Source of the DNA: Nocardioides guangzhouensis
GTDB lineage: Bacteria; Actinomycetota; Actinomycetes; Propionibacteriales; Nocardioidaceae
Length of the DNA stretch: 64,000 nucleotides
Reading direction: 5' to 3'
Assembly (NCBI RefSeq): GCF_004519545.1
Contig: NZ_SDKM01000013.1
Span: forward strand, 1 to 64,000
The position numbers were made by a program, and so were the translations under genes. A model generated the notes under the pieces. That model was not told the DNA's origin and did no database searches. It was given only the letters and a program-made list of their open reading frames with translations. How positions within the stretch are numbered: position 1 is the stretch's first letter; each line of letters starts with the position of its first letter. Shown piece by piece: positions 32,717 to 49,470 of this stretch.

Positions 32717-32732
32717 GCGTTTCCGCAGGTCA
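32717..32732 (-). repeat. 16-bp exact repeat, copy 2 (partner at 156-171)
   Basis: Identical to the sequence beyond the tRNA-Pro 3' end (gcgtttccgcaggtca). Here it lies about 30 bp upstream of the distal rRNA promoter and about 90 bp past the tyrS terminator. Function unknown. Confidence 0.6.
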
Positions 32733-32819
32733 GAGCCCCTTTGTGGCGGGTGTGGCGGCGCCCGGTCGGGTGTCGGAGGCGCGGGTGGCTCCGTCGTACG
32801 CGCTCCCGCGAGACGCAGG

Positions 32820-32861
32820 ACGGCCCCGACCGCATCCCCGTCGAGGGGCGGTCGGGGCCGT
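32820..32861 (-). terminator. tyrS terminator hairpin
   Basis: ACGGCCCCGACCGC (32820-32833) and GCGGTCGGGGCCGT (32848-32861) are an exact 14-bp inverted repeat around a 14-nt loop that itself holds CCCC/GGGG. It begins 19 nt after the tyrS stop on the minus strand. There is no clear T-run, as is common for GC-rich actinobacterial terminators. Confidence 0.75.
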
Positions 32862-32879
32862 GCGGCACACCGCTGGGTG

Positions 32880-34151
32880 TCAGCCGAGCTCGACGCCGGC
32901 GATGGTCTTCTTGCCCCGGCGCAGCACCAGCCAGGAGCCGCCGATCAGGTCCGACTCCCCCGGCACGAACTCGGGGTCCTCGACCCGGGTGTTGTTGAGG
33001 TAGGCGCCGCCCTCGTTCACGGTGCGCCGGGCCTCGCCGTTGCTCTTCGCGAGTCCGGACGCCACCAGCAGGGCCACGATGTCCGGCAGGCCGTTGGTGC
33101 GGTCGAGCCGGGTCGCGCCGGCTTCGCGCAGCGCGGCGGCGAGGGTCGGCGTGCTGAGGTCGTGCAGGTCGCCGCTGCCGAACAGGGCTGCGGAGGCGGC
33201 CTTGATCCGCCCGGTCTCCTCGGCCCCGTGCACCAGCGTGGTGACCTCCTCGGCCAGGGCGCGCTGGGCTGCCCGCAGCCACGGCTTCTCGGCGGTCTCC
33301 GCGTCGAGCTCCTCGATCCGCTCCCGGGACAGGAACGTGAAGATGCGCAGCAGCTCGCCGACCTTCTCGTCCTCGGCGTTGAGCCAGAACTGGTAGAAGG
33401 AGTACGGCGACATCATCTCCGGGTCGAGCCAGAGCGCGCCGCCCTCGGTCTTGCCGTACTTCGTGCCGTCCGCCCGCGTGACCAGGGGCGTCGCGAACGC
33501 GTGCGCCCTGCCGCCGTCGGCGCGCCGGATCAGCTCCACGCCGCCGGTGAGGTTGCCCCACTGGTCGGAGCCGCCGAACTGCAGCGTCACGCCGTAGTCG
33601 CGGTAGAGGTTGAGGAAGTCCATCGACTGCAGCAGGACGTAGCTGAACTCCGTGTAGCTGATGCCGTCCTCGAGCCGCGAGCGTACGACGTCGCGCGCGA
33701 GCATCCGGTTGACCGGGAAGTGCTTGCCCACGTCGCGCAGGAAGTCGATCGTCGACAGCGAGGCCGTCCAGTCGTAGTTGTTGACCATGGTCGCGGCGTT
33801 CGCGCCCTCGAATGCGAGGAACGGCTCGATCTGGCGGCGTACCCGCTCGACCCAGTCCTTCACCGTGTCCAGCGAGTTGAGCTGCCGCTCCCCCGACTCC
33901 TTGGGGTCGCCGATCATGCCGGTGGCCCCGCCCACGAGGGCGTACGGCGTGTGGCCGGCCAGCTGCAGCCGGCGCGCGGTCAGGATCTGCACCAGGTTGC
34001 CCATGTGCAGGCTGGGCGCGGTCGGGTCGAAGCCCACATAGAACTTCACGCTCCCCGAGCCGAGCGCCGCGCGGAGCGCGTCGCGGTCGGTCGAGTGGGC
34101 GATGAGTCCACGCCACTCGAGCTCGTCGAGGACGTTGTGTTCGTGGGACAC
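32880..34151 (-). CDS. tyrS: Tyrosyl-tRNA synthetase
   Basis: TyrRS charges tRNA-Tyr. The 423-residue class I synthetase has the HIGH-type motif HMGN (about residue 49), the tyrosine-pocket segments YDWTASLSTIDFLRDVGKHF and FGGSDQWGNL, and the KMSKS-type motif KYGKTEGG (about residue 240). An S4 domain ends the protein (AKSNGEARRTVNEGGAYLN). The GTG start at 34151 has AGGAAGG six bases upstream. The gene lies upstream of the rRNA operon in the same direction, separated by a terminator, as tyrS lies near the corresponding block in mycobacteria. Confidence 0.97.
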   Translation of the reverse strand: MSHEHNVLDELEWRGLIAHSTDRDALRAALGSGSVKFYVGFDPTAPSLHMGNLVQILTARRLQLAGHTPYALVGGATGMIGDPKESGERQLNSLDTVKDWVERVRRQIEPFLAFEGANAATMVNNYDWTASLSTIDFLRDVGKHFPVNRMLARDVVRSRLEDGISYTEFSYVLLQSMDFLNLYRDYGVTLQFGGSDQWGNLTGGVELIRRADGGRAHAFATPLVTRADGTKYGKTEGGALWLDPEMMSPYSFYQFWLNAEDEKVGELLRIFTFLSRERIEELDAETAEKPWLRAAQRALAEEVTTLVHGAEETGRIKAASAALFGSGDLHDLSTPTLAAALREAGATRLDRTNGLPDIVALLVASGLAKSNGEARRTVNEGGAYLNNTRVEDPEFVPGESDLIGGSWLVLRRGKKTIAGVELG

Positions 34152-34320
34152 GCTGGGCCTTCCTGGGTGGTCCCCCTGGTGGGGTTGTCGTGGTCAAGCC
34201 TGCCTCATGCGGCCTTCGGCGAGCCACCGGGTTGCCGGGGGTGGACGGGCACTACGCTTCGACCCGCCTGCCGCACGGGCGGCAGGTGAGGGTCTCGGGT
34301 CGGCGGCTGTGGGAGGCGTC

Positions 34321-35898
34321 GTGGCTCGACGGAGGGCGGACGTGGCAGCGTCCGGGTCGCCGGAGCAGGAGGGCGGTGGGCGGCGACGCGCCCCCCGGCG
34401 GTTCCGGCGCGCCTCGACCGTGCCCCGAGCACTCGGCGTGACCGCGCTCGGGGCACTGCTGCCGGGCGCCGGCTACGTCTGGAGCGGGCGCCGGCTCGGC
34501 TACCTGCTGATGTTCCCGGCCATCGGCGCGCTCGGCGTGCTGATCGCCTGGGTCCAGGAGGTCGACCGCGCGGTCCACCTCGCGTTCGACCCCGACCGGC
34601 TGCGCGTGGTGGTGGCCGTGGTCGGCGTCGTCCTCGTGGTCTGGTTCCTCTCCGTGCTCACCACCTGGCTGATGGTGCGTCCGGGCCGCCTCGGCCGGCT
34701 CGGCAACGGGGTGGGCGCAGTGCTGGTGACCGTCGCCTGCCTGGCCGCGACGCTGCCGGTCGTGCAGGGCATGCGCTACGCGATGACCCAGGCCGACCTC
34801 GTGCAGACGGTGTTCGAGCACAACGAGAGCGCCACGGCACCCAAGGACGTCACGGAGACGGACCCGTGGGGCGGGCGCGAGCGCGTCAACGTGCTGCTGC
34901 TCGGCGGCGACGGCGGGCAGGGCCGCGAGGGGGTGCGGACCGACACGATGATCCTGCTCAGCACGAACACCCGCACCGGCAAGGCGGTGATGTTCAGCCT
35001 GCCGCGCAACATGATGAACGCGCAGTTCCCCGAGGACAGCCCGCTGCACGACCTCTACCCCGACGGCTTCCGCGGCGAGGGCGACCCGGGCGGCTGGATG
35101 CTCAACGCCGTCTACCGGCAGGTGCCCGCCCTCTATCCGCAGATCCTCGGGAAGTCCGCGAACGAGGGCGCCGATGCGCTCAAGCAGGCGGTCGCCGGGT
35201 CTCTCGGCACGCACGTGGACTACTACCTGCTGGTGAACCTCGACGGGTTCAAGGACATCGTCGACGCCGTCGGCGGGGTCACCGTCAACGTGAACGAGCC
35301 GGTCGCCATCCAGGGCAACACCGACCGGGGCATCCCACCGGTGGGCTACATCCAGCCCGGCCCGGACCAGCACCTCGACGGCTTCCACGCGCTCTGGTTC
35401 GCGCGCGGGCGCTGGGGATCCGACGACTACCAGCGGATGCTGCGCCAGCGCTGTGTGATCAACGCGCTCATCGACGAGCTCGACCCGCTGACGATGCTGC
35501 AGGAGTACCAGGACCTCGCGCGGACCGGGAAGAAGATCCTCCAGACCGACATCCCCCGCAAGCTGCTGCCGGCGTTCGTCGACCTCGGCGGCGCGGTCAA
35601 GGGCCACCAGGTGAAGTCGGTCGCCTTCGTCAGCTCGGACCGGTTCTTCTCGGGCGACCCGGACTTCGCGTGGATGCAGTCGGTCGTCGACGCCGCCCTC
35701 ACGCCGAAGGCGTCGACGGTCGAGGGGGTCGGAGGAACCCCGACCGACGCACCCTCCGACGGCGCCAGCGATCTCCCGTCCGACGAGCCGTCCGTCCAGG
35801 CGACCACCGACCCCCCGGACGGCGCCTCGGTGGCCGCCGACGACGCCGGTACGGCGGTCTCGGCGGCCGACGCGTGCGGCTACCACCCCGAGGGCTGA
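34321..35898 (+). CDS. LytR-CpsA-Psr (LCP) family cell-wall glycopolymer ligase
   Basis: LCP enzymes attach glycopolymers to peptidoglycan or arabinogalactan outside the membrane. The 525-residue product has a basic cytoplasmic N terminus and four predicted membrane segments (about residues 37-54, 60-78, 94-118, 130-150), more than the single helix of most LCP proteins. The LCP domain follows: RVNVLLLGGDGG, VRTDTMILLSTN, MFSLPRNMM, GVTVNVNEP, QHLDGFHALWFARGR and YQRMLRQRCVINALID, with the expected Asp and Arg residues. The tail is Ser/Asp/Pro-rich. GTG at 34321 is supported by GGAGG five bases upstream; the frame is open further upstream but with unlike composition. It is divergent from tyrS. 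Confidence 0.9.
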   Translation: MARRRADVAASGSPEQEGGGRRRAPRRFRRASTVPRALGVTALGALLPGAGYVWSGRRLGYLLMFPAIGALGVLIAWVQEVDRAVHLAFDPDRLRVVVAVVGVVLVVWFLSVLTTWLMVRPGRLGRLGNGVGAVLVTVACLAATLPVVQGMRYAMTQADLVQTVFEHNESATAPKDVTETDPWGGRERVNVLLLGGDGGQGREGVRTDTMILLSTNTRTGKAVMFSLPRNMMNAQFPEDSPLHDLYPDGFRGEGDPGGWMLNAVYRQVPALYPQILGKSANEGADALKQAVAGSLGTHVDYYLLVNLDGFKDIVDAVGGVTVNVNEPVAIQGNTDRGIPPVGYIQPGPDQHLDGFHALWFARGRWGSDDYQRMLRQRCVINALIDELDPLTMLQEYQDLARTGKKILQTDIPRKLLPAFVDLGGAVKGHQVKSVAFVSSDRFFSGDPDFAWMQSVVDAALTPKASTVEGVGGTPTDAPSDGASDLPSDEPSVQATTDPPDGASVAADDAGTAVSAADACGYHPEG

Positions 35899-35927
35899 GC
35901 GGACGGGAGCCGGCCTAGCCGGTCCGC
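35899..35927. terminator. Bidirectional terminator hairpin between LCP and DinB-type genes
   Basis: GCGGAC/GTCCGC outer arms (35899-35904, 35922-35927) enclose CCGGC-cta-GCCGG. It sits exactly between the stop of the plus-strand LCP gene and the stop of the minus-strand DinB-type gene, overlapping the last codons of the latter. Confidence 0.5.
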
Positions 35928-36484
35928 CACTGCGGGTCGCGGCCTGCCTCGGCCAGCACCACGTCCCAGTCGGACGCGTCGTCCCCGACGTCGACCAGCG
36001 CGCCGAACGCCCCGCCGTCGCGACCCATCCTCCCGATCTGCTCCATCACTGCCCGGGCCTGCGCGACCGCGTCGGGATCGAACGCCACGTCCTGCCCGGA
36101 GCCGCGCGCGAGGTCCCAGCCGTGCAGCATCACCTCGACGTACGCCATGTCACCCATGCCCTGCTTCGGGGTGCCGTCGACCTCGCCCTGCCAGGCCTCC
36201 TCGCGCGCCCACGCGTCGGCGAGCCCGGTCAGCTGCGCGGACAGGTCGACCCGCCAGGTGGGCGTCAGGTGCCCGCCTGCGGTGCCCCACGGGTCGTCGG
36301 GGTCACGCGCCTCGTCGGCACCGGCCCGGCGCATCGCCTCCGACGTGCCGAGGAAGTGGTCGGCGAGGTCGCGCACGGTCCACTCGGTGCAGGGCGTCGG
36401 CGCGTCCAGCCGATCCTCGCCGATGCCGTGGATGACCGGCTGGAGCGTCGCGACGACGCTGTGGAAGTGGTCCTTGCTGGGCAT
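35915..36484 (-). CDS. DinB/maleylpyruvate isomerase-like protein (TIGR03086 type)
   Basis: A 189-residue four-helix-bundle protein of the mycothiol-dependent maleylpyruvate isomerase/DinB superfamily. Characteristic segments are TPCTEWTVRDLADHFLGTSEAM and VEVMLHGWDLARGSGQD, with His at the metal-binding positions of the family (H43 in DHFL, H in LHGWD). The substrate is unknown. ATG at 36484 has GGAGGAG four bases upstream and gives the family-like start MPSKDHFHSVV. It stands alone between convergent LCP and the GH30 gene; a GGTTGT-ccac-ACAACC hairpin lies in its upstream region. Confidence 0.82.
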   Translation of the reverse strand: MPSKDHFHSVVATLQPVIHGIGEDRLDAPTPCTEWTVRDLADHFLGTSEAMRRAGADEARDPDDPWGTAGGHLTPTWRVDLSAQLTGLADAWAREEAWQGEVDGTPKQGMGDMAYVEVMLHGWDLARGSGQDVAFDPDAVAQARAVMEQIGRMGRDGGAFGALVDVGDDASDWDVVLAEAGRDPQWRTG

Positions 36485-36526
36485 GGGTCTCCTCCCGGGA
36501 CGGGTCCGGTTGTCCACACAACCGCA

Positions 36527-36541
36527 CCGGTCCCGGACCGG
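36527..36541 (-). terminator. Short hairpin after the GH30 gene
   Basis: CCGGTCCCGGACCGG is a 6-bp stem with a 3-nt loop, 6 nt past the GH30 stop on the minus strand. It is placed where a terminator is expected but has no T-run. Confidence 0.4.
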
Positions 36542-36547
36542 CAAGCC

Positions 36548-38539
36548 TCAGCGGTGCACGCGGACCTCGGCGACCTGCCAGCCCTGCGGCGCGTCGGCGG
36601 TCAGCGTCACCCGCAGGTAGCGGACCGCCTGCCGCGGCGTGGTCACCGTGGTGAGCTGACCGGTGCCCTGCCCGTCGGTCTGCCCGTCGATCTGCCCGTC
36701 GATCTGCCCGTCGATCTGCCCAGTGCCGGCGTCGGTCCAGCGACGGCCGTCGGCGCTCACCTGCAGCCGGTACGACGCGGGGGCCTCCGTCGACGGTGTG
36801 CCCGGGGACTCCCAGCCGTAGGTGCCGGGGCCTGCGTCGAGCACCAGGTCCCGGACGCTGCGCCGGCTGCCGAGGTCGACCTGGAGCCACTGGCCGGCGG
36901 TCTGATGGCCGACCCGCCAGGCGGTGGCGCCGTCGTCGTCGGCCGCCACCGAGGCGTCGCCCTCGCTCGCGGTCACGGACGTGGTCCACGGGTCGACGAG
37001 CCGGTCGCCGGCCAGGTCCTTCGACGCCGGCCACGTGAACGTCGCGAGCGCGCCGCCGGGCAGGGTGTAGTCGAAGGACCGGTCGCCGACCGCGACGCCG
37101 ATCGTGCGCGGGTCGTCGTGCTCGTTGTGGACGACCAGGGCGGTCGAGCCGTCGGGGTTGGTGAACGCCGCGCTCATCGGCATCCCGTTCCAGGCGGTCG
37201 TGCCGTACGACGAGCTGGCCACCCGCCGGGCGCCGGGCCGAACGAACCGGCTGAGGTGGCCGATCGTGTCGTACTCCGCGTTGCGGGTGACGGTGCCGTC
37301 GTCCTGCACGGTGACCACGCCGGTGCAGGTGCCGCAGCCGCCGTTGTGCGGGCCGCCGTCGGGCCGCAGCGCCAGGTTCCAGGCGATCATCGACTTCGCC
37401 CAGTTGCGGGTGACGCCGATGGTGAGGTTGCGGGCGTGCCACTTGAGGGTGTCGCTGAACACCTGCGCCGGCGGGTCGGTGGGGCCGTGCGAACCGGAGC
37501 ACTCGGTGAACCAGATGTCCTTGTCCGGGAACCGCTGGTGCAGCTCGGTCATCCGCTTCTGGTCGCCGGCGTAGCAGTGGTACGCCGTGCCGGCCAGCCA
37601 GCGGCCGGCGGAGGACTCGAGCAGGTCGGAGGGGTACTCCGGCTCCGGGTCCTCGCCGGGCGGCGTGCTCGCCGTGTCGTTCGGGTGCAGGGACCAGTTG
37701 TGGTCGTAGCCGAGGATCTTCGTCTGCAGCCCGGCCCTGCGCAGCGCCGGCCCGAGGGCGTCCACGACCTTCACGGCCTGCCGCACCGGCAGGTCCATCC
37801 CCGGGTAGCCGTCGGGGTTCCGGTTCTGCGGCTCGTTCTGGACGGTCAGCGCGTCGATCGGCACGCCCTCGGCGCGGTACGCCTGCACGAACCGCACCAG
37901 GTAGTCGGCGTACGCCCGGTAGACGCGGGGGTCGTCCTTCAGCCGGCCGCCGACCAGCGAGTCGTCGGTCTTCATCCAGGCCGGCGGGCTCCACGGGGTG
38001 CCCATCACCGTCAGGTCCGGGTTGAGCCGCAGCGCCTGCCGCAGCAGCGGGAGGATCTCGGCCCGGTCGTGCTCGATCGAGAACTCCGACAGGTCGAAGT
38101 CGGTGTCCCCCGCCGGGACGTCGTCGTACGTGTAGTGCGGGCCGTCGACGAAGTCGGAGGCGCCGATCGGCTGGCGCAGGAACGAGATCCGGTTGTCGGC
38201 GAACAGGTCGCGCATGGTGGCGTCGCGCGTGGCGGGGTCGAGGTCGGCCAGCAGGGACGCCGAGGAGTCGGTGATCGAGGCGCCGAAGCCGTCCATCCGC
38301 TGGTAGCGCAGGCTCGGGTCGACGGTGATCGTGAGCTTGTCGGACGGGCCCTTCTCGAACGGGACGGTGCCCTCGTCGGACATCCGCTTGCCGCCGTCGG
38401 GGGTGGTCAGCCAGACGTGCGCGCGAGGCTCCCGGGGTGGCGGCGCGGCGTCGACGGGCGCGGTCGTCAGGCCGGGGGTCAGCAGGGTGGCGACGAGCGG
38501 GACGGCTGCGAGCAACGGCAGCCGGCGGGCGTGGGGCAT
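36548..38539 (-). CDS. Secreted GH30-family glycoside hydrolase with F5/8-type carbohydrate-binding domain
   Basis: The 663-residue protein has a signal peptide (RRLPLLAAVPLVATLLTPG, cleavage near VDAAP). The GH30 catalytic domain follows: YQRMDGFGASITDSSASLL, GTPWSPPAWMKT, the acid/base Glu in TVQNEPQN (about residue 236) and the nucleophile Glu in IWFTECSGS (about residue 346). The C-terminal ~150 residues form a discoidin/F5-8C (CBM32-like) domain (ATAWRVGHQTAGQWLQVDLG, APASYRLQVSADGRRW, RYLRVTLTADAPQGWQVAEV in parts). GH30 members cut beta-1,6-glucan, glucosylceramide or xylan; the target is not deducible. A 12-bp tandem repeat expands one loop of the binding domain (residues about 606-624). 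ATG at 38539 has GAGAGG upstream. Confidence 0.9.
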   Translation of the reverse strand: MPHARRLPLLAAVPLVATLLTPGLTTAPVDAAPPPREPRAHVWLTTPDGGKRMSDEGTVPFEKGPSDKLTITVDPSLRYQRMDGFGASITDSSASLLADLDPATRDATMRDLFADNRISFLRQPIGASDFVDGPHYTYDDVPAGDTDFDLSEFSIEHDRAEILPLLRQALRLNPDLTVMGTPWSPPAWMKTDDSLVGGRLKDDPRVYRAYADYLVRFVQAYRAEGVPIDALTVQNEPQNRNPDGYPGMDLPVRQAVKVVDALGPALRRAGLQTKILGYDHNWSLHPNDTASTPPGEDPEPEYPSDLLESSAGRWLAGTAYHCYAGDQKRMTELHQRFPDKDIWFTECSGSHGPTDPPAQVFSDTLKWHARNLTIGVTRNWAKSMIAWNLALRPDGGPHNGGCGTCTGVVTVQDDGTVTRNAEYDTIGHLSRFVRPGARRVASSSYGTTAWNGMPMSAAFTNPDGSTALVVHNEHDDPRTIGVAVGDRSFDYTLPGGALATFTWPASKDLAGDRLVDPWTTSVTASEGDASVAADDDGATAWRVGHQTAGQWLQVDLGSRRSVRDLVLDAGPGTYGWESPGTPSTEAPASYRLQVSADGRRWTDAGTGQIDGQIDGQIDGQTDGQGTGQLTTVTTPRQAVRYLRVTLTADAPQGWQVAEVRVHR
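36668..36721. repeat. 12-bp tandem repeat inside the GH30 gene
   Basis: Units of ctgcccgtcgat, first one ending ggt, run at 36668-36679, 36680-36691, 36692-36703 and 36704-36715, with a partial fifth. They encode repeated D-G-Q-I on the minus strand, giving GQIDGQIDGQIDGQTDGQ in the F5/8 domain. Confidence 0.85.
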
Positions 38540-38658
38540 CCGGGAACCTCTCCGGGTCGGGGTCGGTCCCTGCCTATCGGCCCGGTCCCGTGGCCGACAA
38601 GCATCAGTTAGGCAGGAGCCCGGACAAATGAGACGCGTCCCGGCGCGGCCGCGTCGGT

Positions 38659-44849
<6,191 letters not shown>

Positions 44850-44853
<4 letters not shown>

Positions 44854-45854
44854 GAGCCGGCTTCCTTGTTCCGGGCGGAGCCGTAGGCCTTGCGCAGCCG
44901 GGTCTCGACGCCGGGCAGCACCTGGGTGCCGACGCCCTCGTCGGTGAAGATCTCGAGCAGCACCGAGTGCGGCTCGCGCCCGTCGACCACCGTGGCCCGC
45001 GGGACGCCCTCCGTGACCGCCTTCAGACAGGCACCCATCTTGGGCACCATCCCCGAGGCCAGCGTCGGCATCACCGCGGCCAGGGTCTCCGGCGAGATCT
45101 CCTGGATCACGTCGTCGCTGTCCGGCCAGTCGCGGTAGAGGCCCTCGACGTCGGTGAGCACGAGCAGCTTCTCGGCGCGCAGCGCGACGGCCAGCGCGGC
45201 CGCGGCGGTGTCGGCGTTCACGTTGTGGATCAGCCCGTCGGCGTCGGGCGCGACGCTGGAGATGACCGGGATCCGGCCGGCGTCGAGCAGGTCCTGCACG
45301 GCCTCGGGGCGGACCTTGGTGACCTCGCCGACCCGGCCGAGGTCGACCTCCTCGCCGTCGACCACGGTGCTGGCCTGCTCGGCGGTGAACAGCCCGGCGT
45401 CCTCGCCGGACAGCCCGACCGCGATGTGGCCGTGCTGGTTGATCAGCCCGACCAGCTCGCGCTGGACCTGGCCGACCAGCACCATGCGAACCACGTCCAT
45501 CGCCTCGGGCGTGGTCACCCGGAGGCCGCCGCGGAACTCGGAGGCGATCCCGAGCCGGTCCAGCATCGAGGAGATCTGCGGTCCGCCGCCGTGGACGACG
45601 ACCGGCTTGAAGCCGGCGTAGCGGAGGAACGCGATGTCCTCGGCGAACGCCCGCTTGAGGCTGTCGTCGGTCATGGCGTTGCCGCCGTACTTCACCACGA
45701 TCACCTTGCCGTGGTAGGTCATCAGCCAGGGCAGTGCCTCGGCCAGGGTCTCCGCCTTGGCGGGGTCGGGGCGGTTGCGGCGCTCGACCGGCTGGTCGGG
45801 GGTGAGCTGCCCGGTGGTCAGGTCGGTGGTCAGGTCGGGGGTCAGGTCGCTCAT
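44850..45854 (-). CDS. argB: Acetylglutamate kinase
   Basis: ArgB phosphorylates N-acetylglutamate and is the usual point of arginine feedback. The 334-residue amino-acid-kinase-fold protein carries [48 protein letters not shown] and [12 protein letters not shown]. The first ~28 residues ([20 protein letters not shown]) form a repetitive extension coded by 12-bp repeats. The arginine-sensitive enzymes also have an N-terminal helix, and the segment [19 protein letters not shown] would supply it. ATG at 45854 overlaps the argJ stop as ATGA. Confidence 0.96.
45814..45850. repeat. 12-bp tandem repeat in the argB 5' end
   Basis: Three units of ggtcaggtcggt type run directly up to the argB start codon. 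On the coding strand they give [12 protein letters not shown]. Confidence 0.75.
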
Positions 45855-46998
45855 GAGGAGTACGCGCTGTTCTCGTGGACGTAGGCGTGGGTCAGGTCGT
45901 TGGTCCAGACGGTGGCCCGCTCGGAGCCGGCCTTGAGGTCGATGGTCACCGCGACCTCCCGTCCGGTGAGGTCGACGGTCGCCGGATCGGCAGCCGGGGT
46001 CGAGGTCCGGCACACCCAGACGCCGTTCATCGCGACGTCGAGGTCGGCCGGGTCGAACGCCGCCTGCGTGGTGCCGATGCTGGCCAGCACCCGCCCCCAG
46101 TTCGGGTCGTTGCCGAACACCGCGGCCTTGAAGAGGTTGCTGCGGGCGACCGAGCGGCCGACCTCGACCGCGTCGTCCTCCGACGCGGCGTTGAGCACGG
46201 TGATCGCGATCTCGTGGTCCGCGCCCTCGGCGTCCTGGAGCAGCTGCATGGCCAGGTCGGTGCAGGCCTGGGTGAGCGCCGCCGTGAAGTCCTCGGGCGT
46301 CGGGGTGATCCCGCTGGCGCCGCTGGCCATCACCGTGACGGTGTCGTTGGTGGACATGCAGCCGTCGGAGTCGAGCCGGTCGAAGCTGACCCGGGTCGCG
46401 GCGCGCAGCGCGGTGTCGAGCTGGGTCGCCGGAACCACGGCGTCGGTGGTCAGCACCACCAGCATGGTGGCCAGCTGCGGGGCCAGCATCCCGGCACCCT
46501 TGGCGATGCCGCCGACGCTCCAGCCGGCGCCCTCGACCACGACCTGCTTGCTCACCGAGTCGGTGGTCATGATCGCCTCAGCCGCGTCGCCACCGCCGTC
46601 GGCCGACAGCGCGGCGTACGCCGTGTCGACCCCGGCGAGCACCTGCTCGCGGGGGTTGGTCAGGCCGATCAGCCCGGTCGAGCACACGACCACGTCGATC
46701 GCGCCGATCCCGAGGTGGGAGGCGACGCGCTCGGCGACCGCGTGCGTGGTCTGGAAGCCGTCGGGGCCGGTGTAGCAGTTGGCCCCACCCGAGTTCAGGA
46801 ACACGGCGCGGACCACGCCGTCCTTGACCACCTCCTGGCTCCACAGCACCGGGTTCGCCTTGCAGCGGTTGCTGGTGAACACGGTCGCGGAGTCGAAGGC
46901 GGGGCCCTGGTTGACGACGAGGGCGACGTCCTTGCCGCCGGAGGCCTTCAGGCCGGCGGGGACGCCGGCGGCGGTGAAGCCGGCAGGGGTGGTGACGG

Positions 46999-47002
<4 letters not shown>
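45851..47002 (-). CDS. argJ: Bifunctional ornithine acetyltransferase / N-acetylglutamate synthase
   Basis: ArgJ transfers acetyl from acetylornithine to glutamate, recycling the acetyl group, and in many actinobacteria also makes acetylglutamate from acetyl-CoA. The 383-residue precursor is expected to self-cleave before the Thr nucleophile in [16 protein letters not shown] (Ala-Thr bond). Other motifs are [30 protein letters not shown] and NDPNWGR. ATG at 47002 overlaps the ACT gene stop as ATGA. Presence of argJ means the cyclic pathway is used; no argA or argE is seen here. Confidence 0.96.
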
Positions 47003-49362
<2,360 letters not shown>

Positions 49363-49396
49363 CGCCGACCACCCCGCCGGAGCTGGACGGGCAGTT

Positions 49397-49463
49397 CCTG
49401 CGCTTGACGGGCGAAGTTCTGCCCGTCAAGCGCAGGATTCCCCGGTCGACCGGGGGATCCTGC
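49397..49463. terminator. Two overlapping perfect hairpins between convergent genes
   Basis: Stem A: CCTGCGCTTGACGGGC (49397-49412) pairs exactly with 49421-49436 over an 8-nt loop. Stem B: a 32-nt palindrome at 49432-49463 (GCAGGATTCCCCGGTC arm, one mismatch). The two share GCAGG at 49432-49436, so only one can form fully in a given transcript. Placed between the stop of the plus gene (49362) and the stop of the minus VWA gene (49471), they would terminate from both sides. Confidence 0.75.
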
Positions 49464-49470
49464 ACACATC

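Noticed and set aside
32234..34227. Long frames over the tyrS-rRNA promoter region on both strands
   Set aside because: They cross the terminator, promoters and tandem duplication and overlap tyrS out of frame.
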